Positions 33,346 through 46,240 are shown, counted from the first letter of the stretch. The stretch: 64,000 nucleotides of DNA from Capra hircus (GCF_001704415.2 NC_030819.1:87083272-87147271), one strand, 5' to 3'. The notes: generated from the sequence alone by a model not told the origin. Numbers and translations: made by a program.

Positions 33346-34800
33346 CAATGCAAAGAAATTGAGGAAAACAACAGAATGCAAAAGACTAGAGATCTCTTCA
33401 AAAAATTAGAGACATCAAGGGAATATTTCATGCAAAGATGGGCTCAATAAGGACAGAAATGATATGGACATAACAAAACCAGAAGATATTAAGAAGAGGT
33501 GGCAAGAATACACAGAAATGTACAAAAAATATCTTCATGACCAAGATAATCATGATGGTGCGATCAATCACCTAGAGCCAGATATCCTGGAATGTGAAAT
33601 CAAGTGGGCCCTGGAAAACATTACTATGAACAAAGCTAGTGGGGGTGATGGAATTCCAGTTGAGCTCTTTCAAATCCTGAAAGATGATGCTGAGAAAATG
33701 CTGCACTTAATATTCCAGCAAATTTGGAAAACACAGCAGAGGCCACAGGCCTGAAAAAGGTCAGTTTTTACTCCAATCCCAAAGAAAGGCAATGCCAAAG
33801 AATGCTCAAACTACCTCACAGTTACACTCATCTCACATGCTAGTAAAGTAATGCTCAAAATTCTCCAAGCCAGGCTTCAGCAATGCATGAACCATGAACT
33901 TCCAGATGTGCAAGCTGGTTTTAGAAAAGGCGAGGAACCAGAGATCAAATTGCCAACATCTGCTGGATCATGGAAAAAGCAAGAGAGTTCCAGAAAAAAA
34001 GTCTATTTCTGCTTTATTGACTATGCCAAAGCCTTTGACTGTGTGGATCACAATAAACTGTGGAAAATTCTTAGACAGATGGGAATACCAGACCACCTGA
34101 CCTGCCTCTTGAGAAATCTATATGCAGGTCAGGAAGCAACAGTTAGAACTGGACATGGAACAACAGAATGGTTCCAAATAGGAAAAGGAGTATGTCAAGG
34201 CTGTATATTGTCACCCTGCTTATTTAACTTCTGTGCAGAGTACATCATGAGAAACACTGGGCTGGAAGGAGCATAAGCTGGAATCAAGATTGCCTAGAGA
34301 AATATCAAGAACCTCAGATATGCAGATGACACCACCCTATGGCAGTAAGTGAAGAGGAGCTAAAAAGCCCCTTGATGAAAGTGAAAGTGGAGAGTGAAAA
34401 AGTTGACTCAATATTCAGAAAACGAAGATCATGGCATCTGGTCCCATCACTTCATGGGAAATAGATTGGGAAACTGTGGAAACAGTGTCAGACTTTATTT
34501 TTGCAGGCTCCAAAATCACTGCAGATGGTGATTGCAGCCATGAATTTAAAAGATGCTTACTCCTTGGAAGAAAAGTCATGACCAATCTAGATAGCATATT
34601 GAAAAGTAGAGACATTACTTTGCCAACAAATGTCCATCTAGTCAAGGCTATGGTTTTACCAGTGGTCATGTACGAATGTGAGAGTTCGACTATCAAGAAA
34701 GCTGAGAGCCAAAGAATTGATGCTTTTGTACTGTGGTGTTGGAGAACACTCTTGAGATTCCCTGGACAGCAGGGAGATCCAACCAGTCCATTCTGAAGGA
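33346..34800 (+). pseudogene. BovB reverse transcriptase pseudogene (direct half)
   Basis: Frames 33464-33754 (LEPDILECEIKWALENITMN, ASGGDGIPVELFQILKDDA) and 33851-34276 (motif A FCFIDYAKAFDCVDHNKLWK, motif B GVCQGCILSPCLFNFCAEY) cover most of the RT. Motif C is tatgcagatgacacc at 34319 (YADD), followed at once by a one-base loss (caccctatggcag). A stop follows motif B at gagcataagc. C-terminal [20 protein letters not shown] at 34835-34895. Confidence 0.9.
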
Positions 34801-35946
34801 GATCAGTCCTGGGATTTCTTTGGAAGGAATAATGCTGAAGCTGAAACTCCAGTACTTTGGCCACCTCATGCAAAGAGTTGGCTCACTGGAAAAGACGCTG
34901 ATGCTGGGAGGGATTGGGGGCAGGAGGAGAAGGGGAAGACAGAGCATGGGATGGCTGGATGGCATCACTGACTCGATGGACGTGATTCTGTGTGAACTTC
35001 GGGAGCTGGTGATGGGCAAGGAAGCCTGGCGTGCTGCGATTCATGGGGTCGCAAAGAGTCGGTCACGACTGAGCGTTTGAACTTACTGGTCCCTTTCACC
35101 TATTTTATGTAACCTCTGACCCTCATCCACTATAGTGATCACCATTTTGTTCTTTATGATTCTGTTTCTGTTTTTCTTAAAATTATTATTTGTTTTGATT
35201 TTAGATTACACATGTAAGTGAAACCATGTGGTATTTCTTTTTCTCTAATTTATTTCCATTAACATAATAACATCTAGGTCCATTCATGTTGGCACAAATG
35301 GCAAAATTTCATTATTTAAGCATAAATATATATATATACACATACATATATATTTTTACTTTGCTTTCTCCACTTATGTCATTTTTATATTGATTTATTT
35401 GTGTATTGTTAATTATTTTAAATGATTTTACTAGTTTGTGTATTTGCCTTTATACTAGTTTTATAAGTGATTGACCCACTACATATATATTTTACTAATG
35501 AGATTTACTTTTCTTTTTCAATTTTCTTGTTTCTAGTTAAGGTCTTTCTTTTCATTTTCTATAAATATATACATATGTGTATATATGTATCCACTCATTT
35601 CATATTCTTTTCCAACCTATGCTATTACAGAGTATTAAGTTGAGTTATCTGAGCTATGCAGTAGGTCTTTGTTCTCTATTTATTTCATACATTATAGTCT
35701 GTATATGTCAATCCTAAACTCCCAATTCCTCCCTCCTCCCCATAAACCCTAGTGACAGTAAGTTTGTTTTTACATTCTTTACTTATGTTTTGTAAATAAG
35801 TTAATTTATACTTTTTTCTTTCACATATAAACAATATAATATGATGTTTGTCTTTCTCTGTCTGATTTATTTCAGTAACTATGGCAATCTCTAGGCCCTT
35901 CCATGTTACTGCAAATCACATTGTTTCATTCTTTTACATGATTAAG

Positions 35947-36184
35947 TAATATTGTATATATGTCTTCCCTTATGACTCAGTGGTAAAGAATCCACCAGCC
36001 AATTCAGAAGCTGCGTTCTTGATCTCTGGCTTGGCGTTTCCCTGGAGAAGGAAATAACAACCATTCTAGTATTCTTGCTTGAGAAATCCCATGGACAGAG
36101 GAGTCTGGCAGGCTATAGTCCACAGGGTCACAAAATAGTTAGACACAACTTAGCAACTAAACAGCAACAATAATATAGTGTATA
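35947..36184 (+). mobile_element. Bov-tA SINE in L1 3' UTR
   Basis: Element 35961-36170: cccttatgactcagtggtaa head, ttgatctctggcttggc internal region, acacaacttagcaactaa tail. Flanks taatattgtatata (35947-35960) and taatatagtgtata (36171-36184) match at 12 of 14. Confidence 0.85.
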
Positions 36185-36504
36185 AGTACCATTGTATGTA
36201 GCTAAGACTTCTTCTTTTTCCATTTCTTTGTAATTGACATTTAGGTTGCTTCTGTATCTTGGCAATTGTATGTAGTGCTGCAGTGGATACTGAGGTGCAT
36301 GTATCTTTTCCACTTATGGTTTTCTCCAGACATATACCCGGGACTGGCATTTTTGGATCATATGATAGCTTTGTTTTTAGTTTTATGAGGCACCTCCATA
36401 CTGTTCTCCTTAGTGGCTATACCAGTTTACAGTCCCACAAACATTGCAGGAGAGTTATTTTCTGTCCACCCCCTATTCAGCATGTATTGTTTTTAGATTT
36501 TTTG

Positions 36505-36882
36505 GACCACAAAGAAGGCTAATTTCTAAAGAATTGATGCTTTTGAACTGTGGTGTTGGGGAAGTCACTTGAGAGTCCTTTGGACTGCAAGGAGATCAAA
36601 CCAGTCAATATGCTTTGGAAAGACTGATACTGAAGCTGAAACTCCAATACTTTGGCCACCTGATGGGAAGAGCTGACTCATTAGAAAAGACCCTGATGCT
36701 GGGAAATATTGAAGGCAGGAGGAGAAGGGGACAACAGAGGATGAGATAGTTGTATGGAATCACTGACTCAATGGACATGAGTTTGAGCAAATTCTGGGGG
36801 ATGGTGAAGGACAGCAAAGCCTGGTGTGCTGCAGTCCATGGGGTCACAAAGAGCTGGACATGACTGAGCAAATGAACAACAA
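36505..36882 (+). mobile_element. BovB 3' fragment (type 2) in L1
   Basis: aaagaaggctaatttctaaa, gaactgtggtgttggggaag, ctccaatactttggccacc and ggaaatattgaaggcagg mark it as the older 3' type. Ends gactgagcaaatgaacaac. Confidence 0.9.
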
Positions 36883-38673
36883 CACAATTCTGACCAGTGT
36901 GAGCTGATACATTGTTTTAATTTTTATTTGCATTTCACTCATAATTAATGATATTGAGCATGACTTCATTTGCCTTTTATCCATCTGTATGTCTCCTTTG
37001 GATATGTCTATTCAGATTTTCTGCCCATTTTTCATTTTTTTAAAATATTCAGCTGCATGAGCTGTTTACCTATTTGTATATTTTGTAAATTAATCCCTTA
37101 TCAGTCACTTTGTTTTCAAATATTTCCTCCCATTCCAACCGTGGTCTTTCCACCTCGTTTATAGTTTCCTTTTTGGTGCAAAGACTTTTAAGTTTAATTG
37201 AGTTCAATTTGTTTTGTTGCTTTGGTTGTTGTTTTTGTTTTCATTGCTGTAGGAGGTGGACCAAAAAAGATCTTGCTGTGATTCATGACAAAGAGTGTTT
37301 TGCCTGTTTTCCTCTGAGATTTATAGTGTCTACATTTAGGTCATTAATTTATTTAGAGTTTATTTTTGTGTATTGTGTTAGAGAGTGTTCTGATTTTATT
37401 CTTTTACATGTAACTCTCCAGTTTTCCCAGGATTCCTTTTAAAAGAGACTATGCTTTTCCTGTTGTATGTTCTTGCTTCCTTTGTCACAGATTAGGTGAC
37501 CATAGGTGGAAAGGTTTACTCTGGACTTTCTATACTGCTCCACTATCTATATTTCTTTTTTGTTCCAATACCATACTTCTTTGATTACTGTGGGTTTGTA
37601 ATACAGTGTGGAGTCAGAGAGTCTCATTCTTACAATTTCAATTTTCATTCTCAAGATTGATTTGGCTACTCAGGGTCTTCTATGCTTTGGTATAAATTAT
37701 AAAAATTTTTGTTCTAATTCTGTGAAAATACCATTGGTGATTTGATACGGATTGCATTGGATCTGTAGGTTATGTTGGATAGTATAGTCATTTTTATAAT
37801 ACTGATTTTTCCAATCCAAGATCATGTCATATCTCTCCATTTGTTTCTGCCAACTTTAATTTCTTTCATCAGTATCTTATAGTTTAATGAGTTCATGTCT
37901 TTTGACTCCATATGTAGGCTTATTTCTAGGTAATGTTTTTTTTTTCTTTTCTTTTTAATAAGTTAGAATATTTCTTTTTTGATCTTGTATTCTTAGTATA
38001 GGAACACAGAGATTTTTTTGTGTTATTTTTGTATTTTGAAACTGTACAAAATATATTGATGCTTCCTAGTATTTTTCTGGTGGCATCCCTATGATTTTCT
38101 ATGTATGGTATCATGTCATCTACAAACAATGACAATTTTGCTTCTTTTCCTATTTGATTTCCTTTTATTTCATTTTTCTTTCATGACAGTTATGGTTAAG
38201 ACTTCCAAAACTATGTTGAATTATACTGGAGAGAGTGGACATCTTTATCTTATTCCTCATCTTAAAGGAAATGCTTTCAGGTTTTCACCATTGAGAATTA
38301 TGTTTGCTCCAGATTTGTTGTATATGAATTTTATTATGTTGAAGCAGTTTCTCTATATGCCCATTTCCTGGAGTGCTTATCATAAATATGTATTAAATTT
38401 TGTCAAAAATTTGTATCCATTTCTTGTGATAATTATAGGGTTTTTATTCTTCAGTTTGCTAAAGTTTTATATCATGTTGATTGACTTACATATGTTGAAT
38501 ACTTGTATCTCTGGGATAAATGCCACTTGATGGGGTATGGTCCTTTTAGTGTCTTATTATATTTGGTTTGCTAGCATTTTGTTGAGGATTTTTGAATCTA
38601 TGTTTATCAGTGATATTGAGAGGCAATTTTTCGTTTTTGGGATATCCTGGTCTGGTTTTGGTATCAGGATAAC

Positions 38674-39415
38674 GGTGGCATGAAGAGGAACTAAACAGCC
38701 TCTTGATGAAAGTGAAAGAGGACAGTGAAAAAGTTGGCTTAAAGCTCAACATTTAGAAAACTAAGATCATGGCATCTGGTCCCATCACTTCATGGGAAAT
38801 AGATGGGGCAACAGGGGAAACAGTGTCAGACTTTATTTTGGGGGGCTCCAAAATCACTGCAAATGGTTATTGCAGCCATGAAATTAAAAGATGCTTACTC
38901 CTTGGAAGGAAAAGGGACATTACTTTGCCAACAAATGTCCGTCTAGTCAAGGCTATGGTTTTTCCAGTAGTCATATATGGATATGAGAGTTGAACTGTGA
39001 AGAAAGCTGAGCGCTGAAGAATTGGTGCTTTTGAACTGTGGTGTTAGAGACAACTGTTGAGAGTCCCTTGGACTTCAAGGAGATCTAAGCAGTCCATTCT
39101 AAATGAGATCAGCCCTGGGTGTTCTTTGGAAGGAATGATGCTAAAGCTGAAACTCCAGTACTTTGGCCACCTCATGCAAAGAGTTGGCTCATTGGAAAAG
39201 ACTCTGATGCTAGGAGGGATTGGGGGCAGGAGGAGAAGGGGAAGACAGAGGATGAGATGGCTGGATGACATCACTGACTTGATGGACGTGAGTTTGGTGA
39301 ACTCCGGGAGTTGGTGATGGACAGGGAAGCCTGGCGTGCAGCAATTCATGGGGTCGCAAAGAGTCGGACACAACTGAACGACTGAAGTGAACTGAACTGA
39401 ACTGAATGGTGGCAT
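38674..39415 (+). mobile_element. BovB 3' fragment (type 1) in L1 ORF2, 8-bp target duplication
   Basis: Element 38682-39407. Starts gaagaggaactaaacagcct just after RT motif C, includes LGGSKITANGYCSHEIKRCL (about 38838-38897) and [20 protein letters not shown]. ggtggcat flanks it at 38674-38681 and 39408-39415. About 40 bp are missing after ccttggaaggaaaa relative to other copies. Confidence 0.9.
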
Positions 39416-40569
39416 TGTGCAATGGGTTTGAAAGTGTTCCTTCCTCTGCAATTTTCTGGAAGAGTTTCAGAAGATTAGTTGCAAATTCTTCTCTAGATAG
39501 TTGATAGAATTTGCCTGTGAAGTTATCTGACCCTTGACTTTTCTTTGTTGGAAGTTTCTTAATCACACTTTCAATTTCAGTACTTGTGTTTGGTATGTTC
39601 ATATTAGCTATTTCCTTGGTTACTCCAGGAATGTTGAACCTTTCTAAACTTTTGCCCATTTCTTCTAGTTTGTCCATTTTATTGACATATATTTGCTTGT
39701 AGTAGTCTCATAAACCCTTCTATTTCTATGGTTTCCATTTTAACTTTTTTCATTTCCAATTTTATTTCATTTTCTTCTTGATGAGTCCACTTAAGGTTTA
39801 TCAATTTTGTTTATCTTCTCAAAATACCACCTTTAAATTCCCTTGATCTTTGCTATTTTTTTCAACTTTATTTTATTTATCTCTGCTTTCATCTTTATGA
39901 TTTAATGTATTCTACTACCTATGGATTGTGTTTGTTTTTCCTTCTCTGTTTCAAGCATAAAGTTGTTTACCAGAGATTTTTCATGTTTTCTAAGGTAATA
40001 TTGTATTGCTACAAACTTCCCTCTTTGAACTGCTTTTGTGATGTTTATAGGTTTTTGTTTGCCATGTTTTCATAGTTATTTTCCTCTAGATATTTTTGGT
40101 TTCCTCTTTAATTTCTCCAGTAACATATTGTTTATTCCCCATATGTTTGTAGCTTTTACACCTTTTTTTGTAATTGATTTCTAATCTCAGCATATTGTGG
40201 TCAGAAAAGATGGTTGGTATGATTTTCATTTCCTTAAATTCACTGAGACTTGATTTGTGTTCTACATAATGTTCCACATGCACCTGAGTTAGAGTGTATT
40301 CTTCTGCTTTCAGATGGAATATTCTATGGAGATCAGTAGGTCTACCTGATCTAATGTGTCATTTACAGCTTGCATCTCCTTATTAATATTATGTGTTGTT
40401 GATCTGTCCATTGGTGAAAGTGCATTATTAAAAGTCCCCTACTATTATTGTGTTACTGTTTCCCCTTTTTATGGTTGTTAGCATTTGCCTTATGTATTGA
40501 GGTGGGTTCCTTGTTGGGTACATATATATTTACAATTATTATATTTTCTTCTTGGATTGATCCCTTGAT

Positions 40570-41217
40570 TAGTATAAATAGTCCTTCCTTGTCTCTTGAA
40601 ACAATAGTTATTTTAAAGTCTATTTGTCCAATATAAGTATAGTTACCCCAACATTCTTTTGATATCTATTTTTATATAATGTATTTTTCCATCACCTTAC
40701 TTTAAATATGTATATGTCCCAAGATCTAAATTTTGTCTCTTGTGAAAGTGAAGGTCGCTCAGTTGTGTCCAACTCTTTGCAATTCCATGGATAGTCCATG
40801 GAATTCTCCAGGCTGGAATACCGATGTGGATAGCCATTCCCTTCTCCAGAGGATCTTTTCAACCCAGGAATCGAACCCAGGTCATCCATATTTTAGGTGG
40901 ATTCTCTGCCAGCTGAGCCACCAGGGAAGCCCAAGAATACTGGCATGGGTAGCCTATCCCCTCTCAAGAGACTCTTCCCGACACAAGGATCAAGCCAGGG
41001 TCTCCTGCATGGCAGGCAGATTCTTTGCCAGCTGAGCTACCAGGCACACGGTCCTTCCTGTCTCTTACAACCGTCTTTATTTAAAAGTCTATTTGTTCAC
41101 CATGAGTATTGGTACTCCACCTTTCTTTTGACATCTATTTGAATATAATATCTTTCCCATCACCTTCTTCTAAATATATGTATATGTCCTAAAATCTGAA
41201 TTGAGTCTCTTGTAAAT
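40570..41217 (-). mobile_element. Duplicated L1 endonuclease segment flanking Bov-tA-type SINE sequence
   Basis: About 170 bp of L1 (from gtccttccttgtctcttg to the gtctctt at 40742) recur at 41049-41217 (gtccttcctgtctcttac to tgagtctctt) with roughly 80% similarity by eye. Between them, 40743-41048 holds an antisense Bov-tA (gtgaaagtgaaggtcgctc to gccaccagggaagccc) followed by a second tRNA-type unit (caagaatactggcatgggta to gagctaccaggca). Confidence 0.75.
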
Positions 41218-41399
41218 AGCACATATACAAGTCTTATTTTTGTGTTCATTCTGCCAGTCTATATTTGTGTTGAAGCATTTGATCCATCTACATTTAAGCT
41301 AATTATCAATATATATGTTCCCATTGCCATTTTCTTGTTTTTAGTTTATTTTCCTATTAGGTTTTTTTTTATCTCCTTCCTGTTTTGTTCTCTCCCTTT

Positions 41400-42330
41400 G
41401 TGTTTCCCACCTGGAGAAACTCCTTTAGCATTTGTTGTAAAGCTGGTTGTGGTGCTGAATTCTCTTCATTTTGGCTTGTCGCTAAGACTATTGATTTCTC
41501 CATTGAAGCTGAATGAGATCCTTGCTGCGTATAGTATTTTTGGTTGTAGTTTTTTTTTTTTTCCCCTTTCATCACTTTAAATATATCATGGCACTACCTT
41601 TTGGCTTTTTGAGTTCCTGCTGAAAACTCAGCTGATAGCCTTATGGGGATTCCCTTGTATGCTATCTGTTGGTTTTCCCTTGTTGCATTTGATACTTTTT
41701 TCATTGTCCTTAATTTTTGTCAGTTTGATTAAAACATATCTTGGCATGTTCCTTCTTGGGTTCATCCTGTGTAGGATTGTCTGTGCTTCCTAGACTTGAG
41801 TGTTTCTTCCCTTTCTCATGTTATGGAAGCATTCTGTTATAAAGTCTTCAAATATTTACTGAAACTCTATCTCTTTTTCTTCTCCTATAGGACCTCTGTA
41901 ATGTGAATGGCTTAATATTGTCCTAGTTATCTCTGAGACTGTCTTCATTTCTTTTCTTTTTCTTGTTTCTGTATTCTACTCTATGGCAGTTATTTCCACT
42001 ATTCTGTCTTTTCACCCACTTGTATGTTTTTCCGCCTCAGTTATGCTGCTATTGATTCCTTTTAATGTATTTTCCATTTCAATTATTATATTGTTCATCT
42101 CTGTTCTTTAAATCTTCTGGCTCCTTCTTAAGCACTGCATGTATCTACTCAATCTGTGCCTTCATTCTTTTTTGTAGGTTTTGGATCATCTTTACTATTA
42201 CTGTGAATAATTTTTCAAGTAGATTGCCTATCTCCTCTTCATTCAGTTGTTTTTGTGGGTTTTCTTCTTATTCCTTTATTTGAAATGTATTTTTTGTCAT
42301 CTCATTTTCACCATTTTCTGTGTTTGTGAT
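41400..42330 (-). pseudogene. L1 ORF1 pseudogene
   Basis: Opposite-strand signatures of ORF1 run from agcatttgttgtaaagctgg (C-terminal end, 41430) through ctttaaatatatcatggcac (41576) and ttatttccactattctgtc (41990, coiled-coil start region). ORF1p is normally an RNA-binding coiled-coil protein that packages L1 RNA. The copy has many stops; a poly-T run at 41549-41562 marks an A-rich expansion. Confidence 0.75.
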
Positions 42331-42344
42331 TGCCTTTTCACAGG

Positions 42345-44110
42345 CTATAGAATTTTTATGCCTCTTACTTCTAGTATCTGTATGTTGATGGATGAGATTG
42401 ATTCAGGACCTTTTGTAGACTTCCTAATGGTAGGGACTTATGTCTGCACTCTGGTTGGTAAAGCTGAGTCTTGTCCCTCTGATGAGCAGGGCCATGTCAT
42501 GGGGTGTGTTTTGAGGTGGCTGTGAGCTCAGTATGACTTTAGGCATGCTCTCTTAGCTGAGTGGGACACTATTTAGGTGATTGTTTGGAAGTACTGGAGG
42601 CTTCAGATTGTTGGCTGGAACCTAGTTTTCTGTGTTAAACGTGGATATCCAAGAAAGCTCACTCAGATTCAATATCTCTTGATGATTACACTACTAGTGC
42701 TTACCCTCAAAGTGAGCTGTACTTGACCTTCACATTTCCAGGAGATTCTCCACGATCTTTAGGTTGGTGTAGCCCATGTTCCTGTGGAGGTACTGCTTTG
42801 TGCTGGGTCCCAGTGCATGTGAAACCTTGTGTGTGTCCTCCAAGAATGGAGTCAGTGAAATAGTTCACAAGACTATTTCCCCAGTCTTGTGGATCTCCTG
42901 CACCAAGCGTTGCTGGCCTTAAAAATTAAATGCTTTCAAGGTTTTTCAACTGATGCCAGATTCTCAGACTGTCTTGGAGGGCTATTTTATGTTGAAACAT
43001 TCCTGTGTAAACTTTGCGAGTTTAATAATTTTGGCATAAGGGTTCTGTTCATGTAGATATCCACCACCTTTCTCCTCAGTGTTTGCAGGCTATTATCCCT
43101 TTTGTAAAAGCTATTATAGATATTGTGACAAGAGCCTGCCCTGGACTTTTAGCATGGCTTCCACTTTGCTCTGTGGCTGCTACTTTCCTGTCAGAGGTGG
43201 GAACTGGTCCCTGGTTATAGTAGAGGCCCCCAGATCTGTTTCTTAGCTGTGTTTCTGATCTAGAGTGTGAGATGGAGGGAATTGAGAGGTAAGCCACTGA
43301 GTATGTCTTCTTTGGAGCTATTCAAAATTGGAGGTGTACTCCATTGTGTCATCCTTCATCCATTCTGCAAGCTTTCAGATTAGACTGCTGTTGGCACTGC
43401 TCTTGGCCTCATATTAACTGAGTATTCTGGCAATCTCTTCTGGTATCTCTCAGATGTTGTTTTCACTAGGTCATAAGTATTGATCCACTGATAGCAAGTC
43501 TCAGGATTATAGTAATCATGGATCTGGACATGCTGTGTGTGCTGTGACAGCAACTCAGACTCTAGGATGGCCCATCCTCCACGTGTATGTTTTCACAAAG
43601 GCTACAGCTGCTAAAGCTAGCCCTTTCTTGGCATTAGGGAACATTTGCTTGCTCAGATGTTCTGTATGTGTTGAGTTTACAAAGCCAGTCATGAAGGCAT
43701 CACTATGTATTTTGTTTAGTGGTGAGGAAAGAGTTCAGCTTTTCTTCCCTAGTTTCACAGACCCTAGTGTTCAGCTATAGCTTCAGTTTCACCTCTGCGT
43801 GTGGACCACCCACAGGGGTCTATTCCCAAGACCGACCCAAGGTGTCCAAATCCAATCTAGTGAGGAAATTTTGCAGAGGCAGCAGCAGCCTGGGTCATGG
43901 GTGTCCTAGTGGGAATAGGACACATGTGGTAGCAGGCAGCTCTGGGTGCAAGACAGCTGGTACCAATGGAGACCTTTTCTAGTTCAGTCGTAGGTGCTAG
44001 AGCTTCAACTCAGGCAGCAATGGGGCATGTGGGGAAGCTGATGGGCACAAGTGCAAGAGAGCGGGTCCCAGAAAGTATGAGACTCATGAAGGTTTTCTCA
44101 TTGGCACATT
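42345..44110 (-). other. L1 5' UTR of the older element
   Basis: GC-richer than the flanks, continuous with ORF1, containing phrases such as gagcctgccctggactttt and tggaccacccacagggg. Frames of 70-90 codons here (43535-43780, 43719-43982) are unsupported. Its left limit is set by ORF1, its right limit by a change to AT-rich antisense inter-ORF sequence of the next L1. Confidence 0.6.
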
Positions 44111-46240
44111 TAGTCTGTTTATATTTACATTAATTATTCATATAGGTATGTGATTGGAGGGGGGATTGTTTTATGGTTCTTTTTTTGTTTTTTTCTTCCT
44201 CTTCTGCTCTCTGATGTAATTATGATCCTTACTGTTATTTTTCAATACTTTTCTCTTTATGTGTATGTACTTATTAGAGATTTTTGGTTTGTGGTTACCA
44301 CGAGGTTTGTGCATAGCAATCTGTATATATGCATGATATTTTAAGTTACTGATACCCCAATTTCAAACATATTTGAAGAAATAATTTTTAATCTCCCTTT
44401 TGCAATTAGTTTTGGATATCATATTTTTACATCTTTAGGTTTGTATATTCCTTAACTACTTAATGTGAATATAGGTGATTTTACTACTTTGGCTTTTATG
44501 CTTACTATTAGCTTTATAGATAGTTGACTTTTACTGTGTACTTGCCTTTATCAATGAAACTTTTCCTTTTGCAACTTCCTCATTTCTAGCTTTTATCTTT
44601 TTTTTTTCCACCAAAAGATGTCTTTTAACATTTCCTGTAAAGCCAGTTTAGTGTTGTGAATTCTTTTTTTTAAAATTCTATGTATTTTTATTGGGAGTTT
44701 AATTTATTTACCTTCAATATAATTACTGCTAGAAAAGGACTTTGTATTGCCATATTATCAGGGTTGTTGTTGTGGTGTTTTTTTTTTTTTTTTTGGTATG
44801 ACTTTCATCATTTTTATTTACTCTCATTGCTTTCATTTCCTTTTTTGTTTATTTGTCTGTAAAACTCTTTATCTCTCCTTCAAATATGAATGATTGCCTT
44901 GCTGCCCACAGTATTCTTGGTTGTAGGTTTTCCCCTATTATCACTTTAAATATATCATGGCACTCCTTTCTGCCATGCAGAGTTTCTGCTGAAATATCAG
45001 TTCATAGTCTTGTGGGAGTTCCCTTTACAGAACTAATTGCTTTTCATTTTGGAACTTTTAATATTCTCTCCCAGTGCTTAATTTTTGCCATTTTAATTGC
45101 ATCCTGTCTAGGTGTGGACGTCTTTAGGCTTATCTTGTTTTAGCCTCTCTGTACTCCCTAGACCTAGATATATTCCTATTTCCTTGCTGATATTATGGAA
45201 TTTTTCAAGTTATATCTTTAAATAAGTTCTCTGCAGCATTTACTCTCTCTTTTCCTTCTTGCATCCCCTATAATGCCAATAATACACTTGATGCAACACA
45301 TAATGTTGTTCCAATGGTTTCATAAACTGTTTTTTATTATTATTATTATTCTTTTTTTCCTACTGTTCAGTTTGAGTGATTTCACTATCCTGTCTGTTAG
45401 TTTTCTGACACTTCTATCTGTATCACCTAATATAGTATTGATTCTTACCACTGTATTTTGTTATTTCACTTATGGTAGTATACAACTCTGTTTCGTTTCT
45501 CCTTGTACTCTATAACTGTTTTTAAACTAATTATTCTGTTCATTCTCCTGACTTCATTAAACATCTTTATGGTCATTACCTTTATTCATTACCTTGGATA
45601 AATGGTTTATCTGCCTTTGATTTTCTACTCGAGTTTTATTTTTGACCTTTATTTCAAAAATATTTCTCTGTTGCCTTATTTTACCTGATTCTCTTTTACA
45701 TTTCTATGTATCAATTATGTTGGGTTATGCTTCCTGCTCTTGGAAAAAGAAGCTTATGTAGAAGATATTTTATGTGGCCCAGCAGCACATTCCTCTCTGT
45801 TCACCTGAACTGTATGCTCTAGGTATATCCCCTTTATGGGGTGCTCTATTGTGGGGCATCTGACTGCCATGGATGTGTTGGTGGGCATGGCCAGTGTCTT
45901 CATGGTTGCCAAATCCTGCCTAATTCAGAGGCTGTGGGTCACTGGTAGAGAGACCTATATTCTGGCACAACTGGCGCTAGGGACTGTGGAATACCACAGC
46001 TGGTGCCTGAATTGTGTTCACCTATTCTTCTGTTTTGTGATCAGCTTTATGACTATTTATTTAAATCCTTATTCTGATAGACTGCTTATCTCTTTTATGC
46101 TTATTTATTTTCTGAGGTTTTGTCTTGTTCTTTAGTTTGAAAAGTGTTCCTTTGTCTCCTAATTTTGCCTAATTCTCTGTGCTCATTTCTTTGTATTAAG
46201 TATATCAGCTATGTCTCAAGGTGTTTAAAGAGTAGTTTCA
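44111..46240 (-). mobile_element. Another old L1 (ORF1 and 5' UTR portion)
   Basis: Antisense blocks: inter-ORF (ctttatgcttactattagct, 44490), ORF1 end (catttcctgtaaagccag, 44630; cacagtattcttggttgtag, 44905; atatatcatggcactcc, 44950), ORF1 coiled-coil part (about 45340-45600) and 5' UTR (45730-46240). A second ORF1 in the same orientation directly beside the previous L1 shows that this is a separate element. Confidence 0.7.

Larger units (their letters stand above)
32379..35101 (+). mobile_element. Twin-primed BovB LINE (type 1): 5' half inverted, 3' half direct, 12-bp target duplication
   Basis: tccctttcacct is present at 32379-32390 and 35090-35101. Inside, 32391-33344 is BovB endonuclease plus linker on the minus strand, and 33346-35089 is BovB linker, RT and C-terminal region on the plus strand. 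The two parts meet at about 33345 and overlap in element coordinates: the caaagaaat.gaggaaaacaac segment is in both, at 32400-32428 and 33350-33380. Exact flanking duplication shows one integration event, not two. Strand is given for the 3' half. Confidence 0.92.
32301..35330 (-). mobile_element. Old L1 3' UTR split by the twin-primed BovB
   Basis: Left part 32301-32390 (gttgtaccttatatccatg, ggaactttgcatctc) joins across the BovB to 35102-35330 (gtaacctctgaccctcatcc, gtaagtgaaaccatgtggta, cataataacatctaggtcc). The joined order is that of an older L1 3' UTR in antisense. Confidence 0.6.
36290..41330 (-). pseudogene. L1 ORF2 pseudogene (endonuclease plus reverse transcriptase)
   Basis: Recognisable minus-strand peptides include the RT entry ESVIKKLPTKKSQGSDNFTG (39540-39600), the palm motif as LFVDDM in the frame 37926-38135 (normally FADD; the alanine is valine, both aspartates kept), and the C-terminal region around 36300-36500. 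The endonuclease lies at 40100-41320. Two BovB pieces and SINE sequence break it, and stops are frequent. In a live L1 this protein nicks DNA and copies L1 RNA. Confidence 0.8.
35331..44110 (-). mobile_element. Near-complete older L1 with nested insertions
   Basis: Reads on the minus strand: 5' UTR 44110-42345, ORF1 about 42330-41400, ORF2 about 41330-36290 and 3' UTR to about 35570. The piece 35331-35570 resembles an inter-ORF segment and may be a separate fragment. Nested insertions are a Bov-tA (35961-36170), BovB pieces (36505-36882, 38682-39407) and Bov-tA-type SINE sequence (40743-41048). More diverged than the L1s at 51.6-62.6 kb, with frequent stops. Confidence 0.82.
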
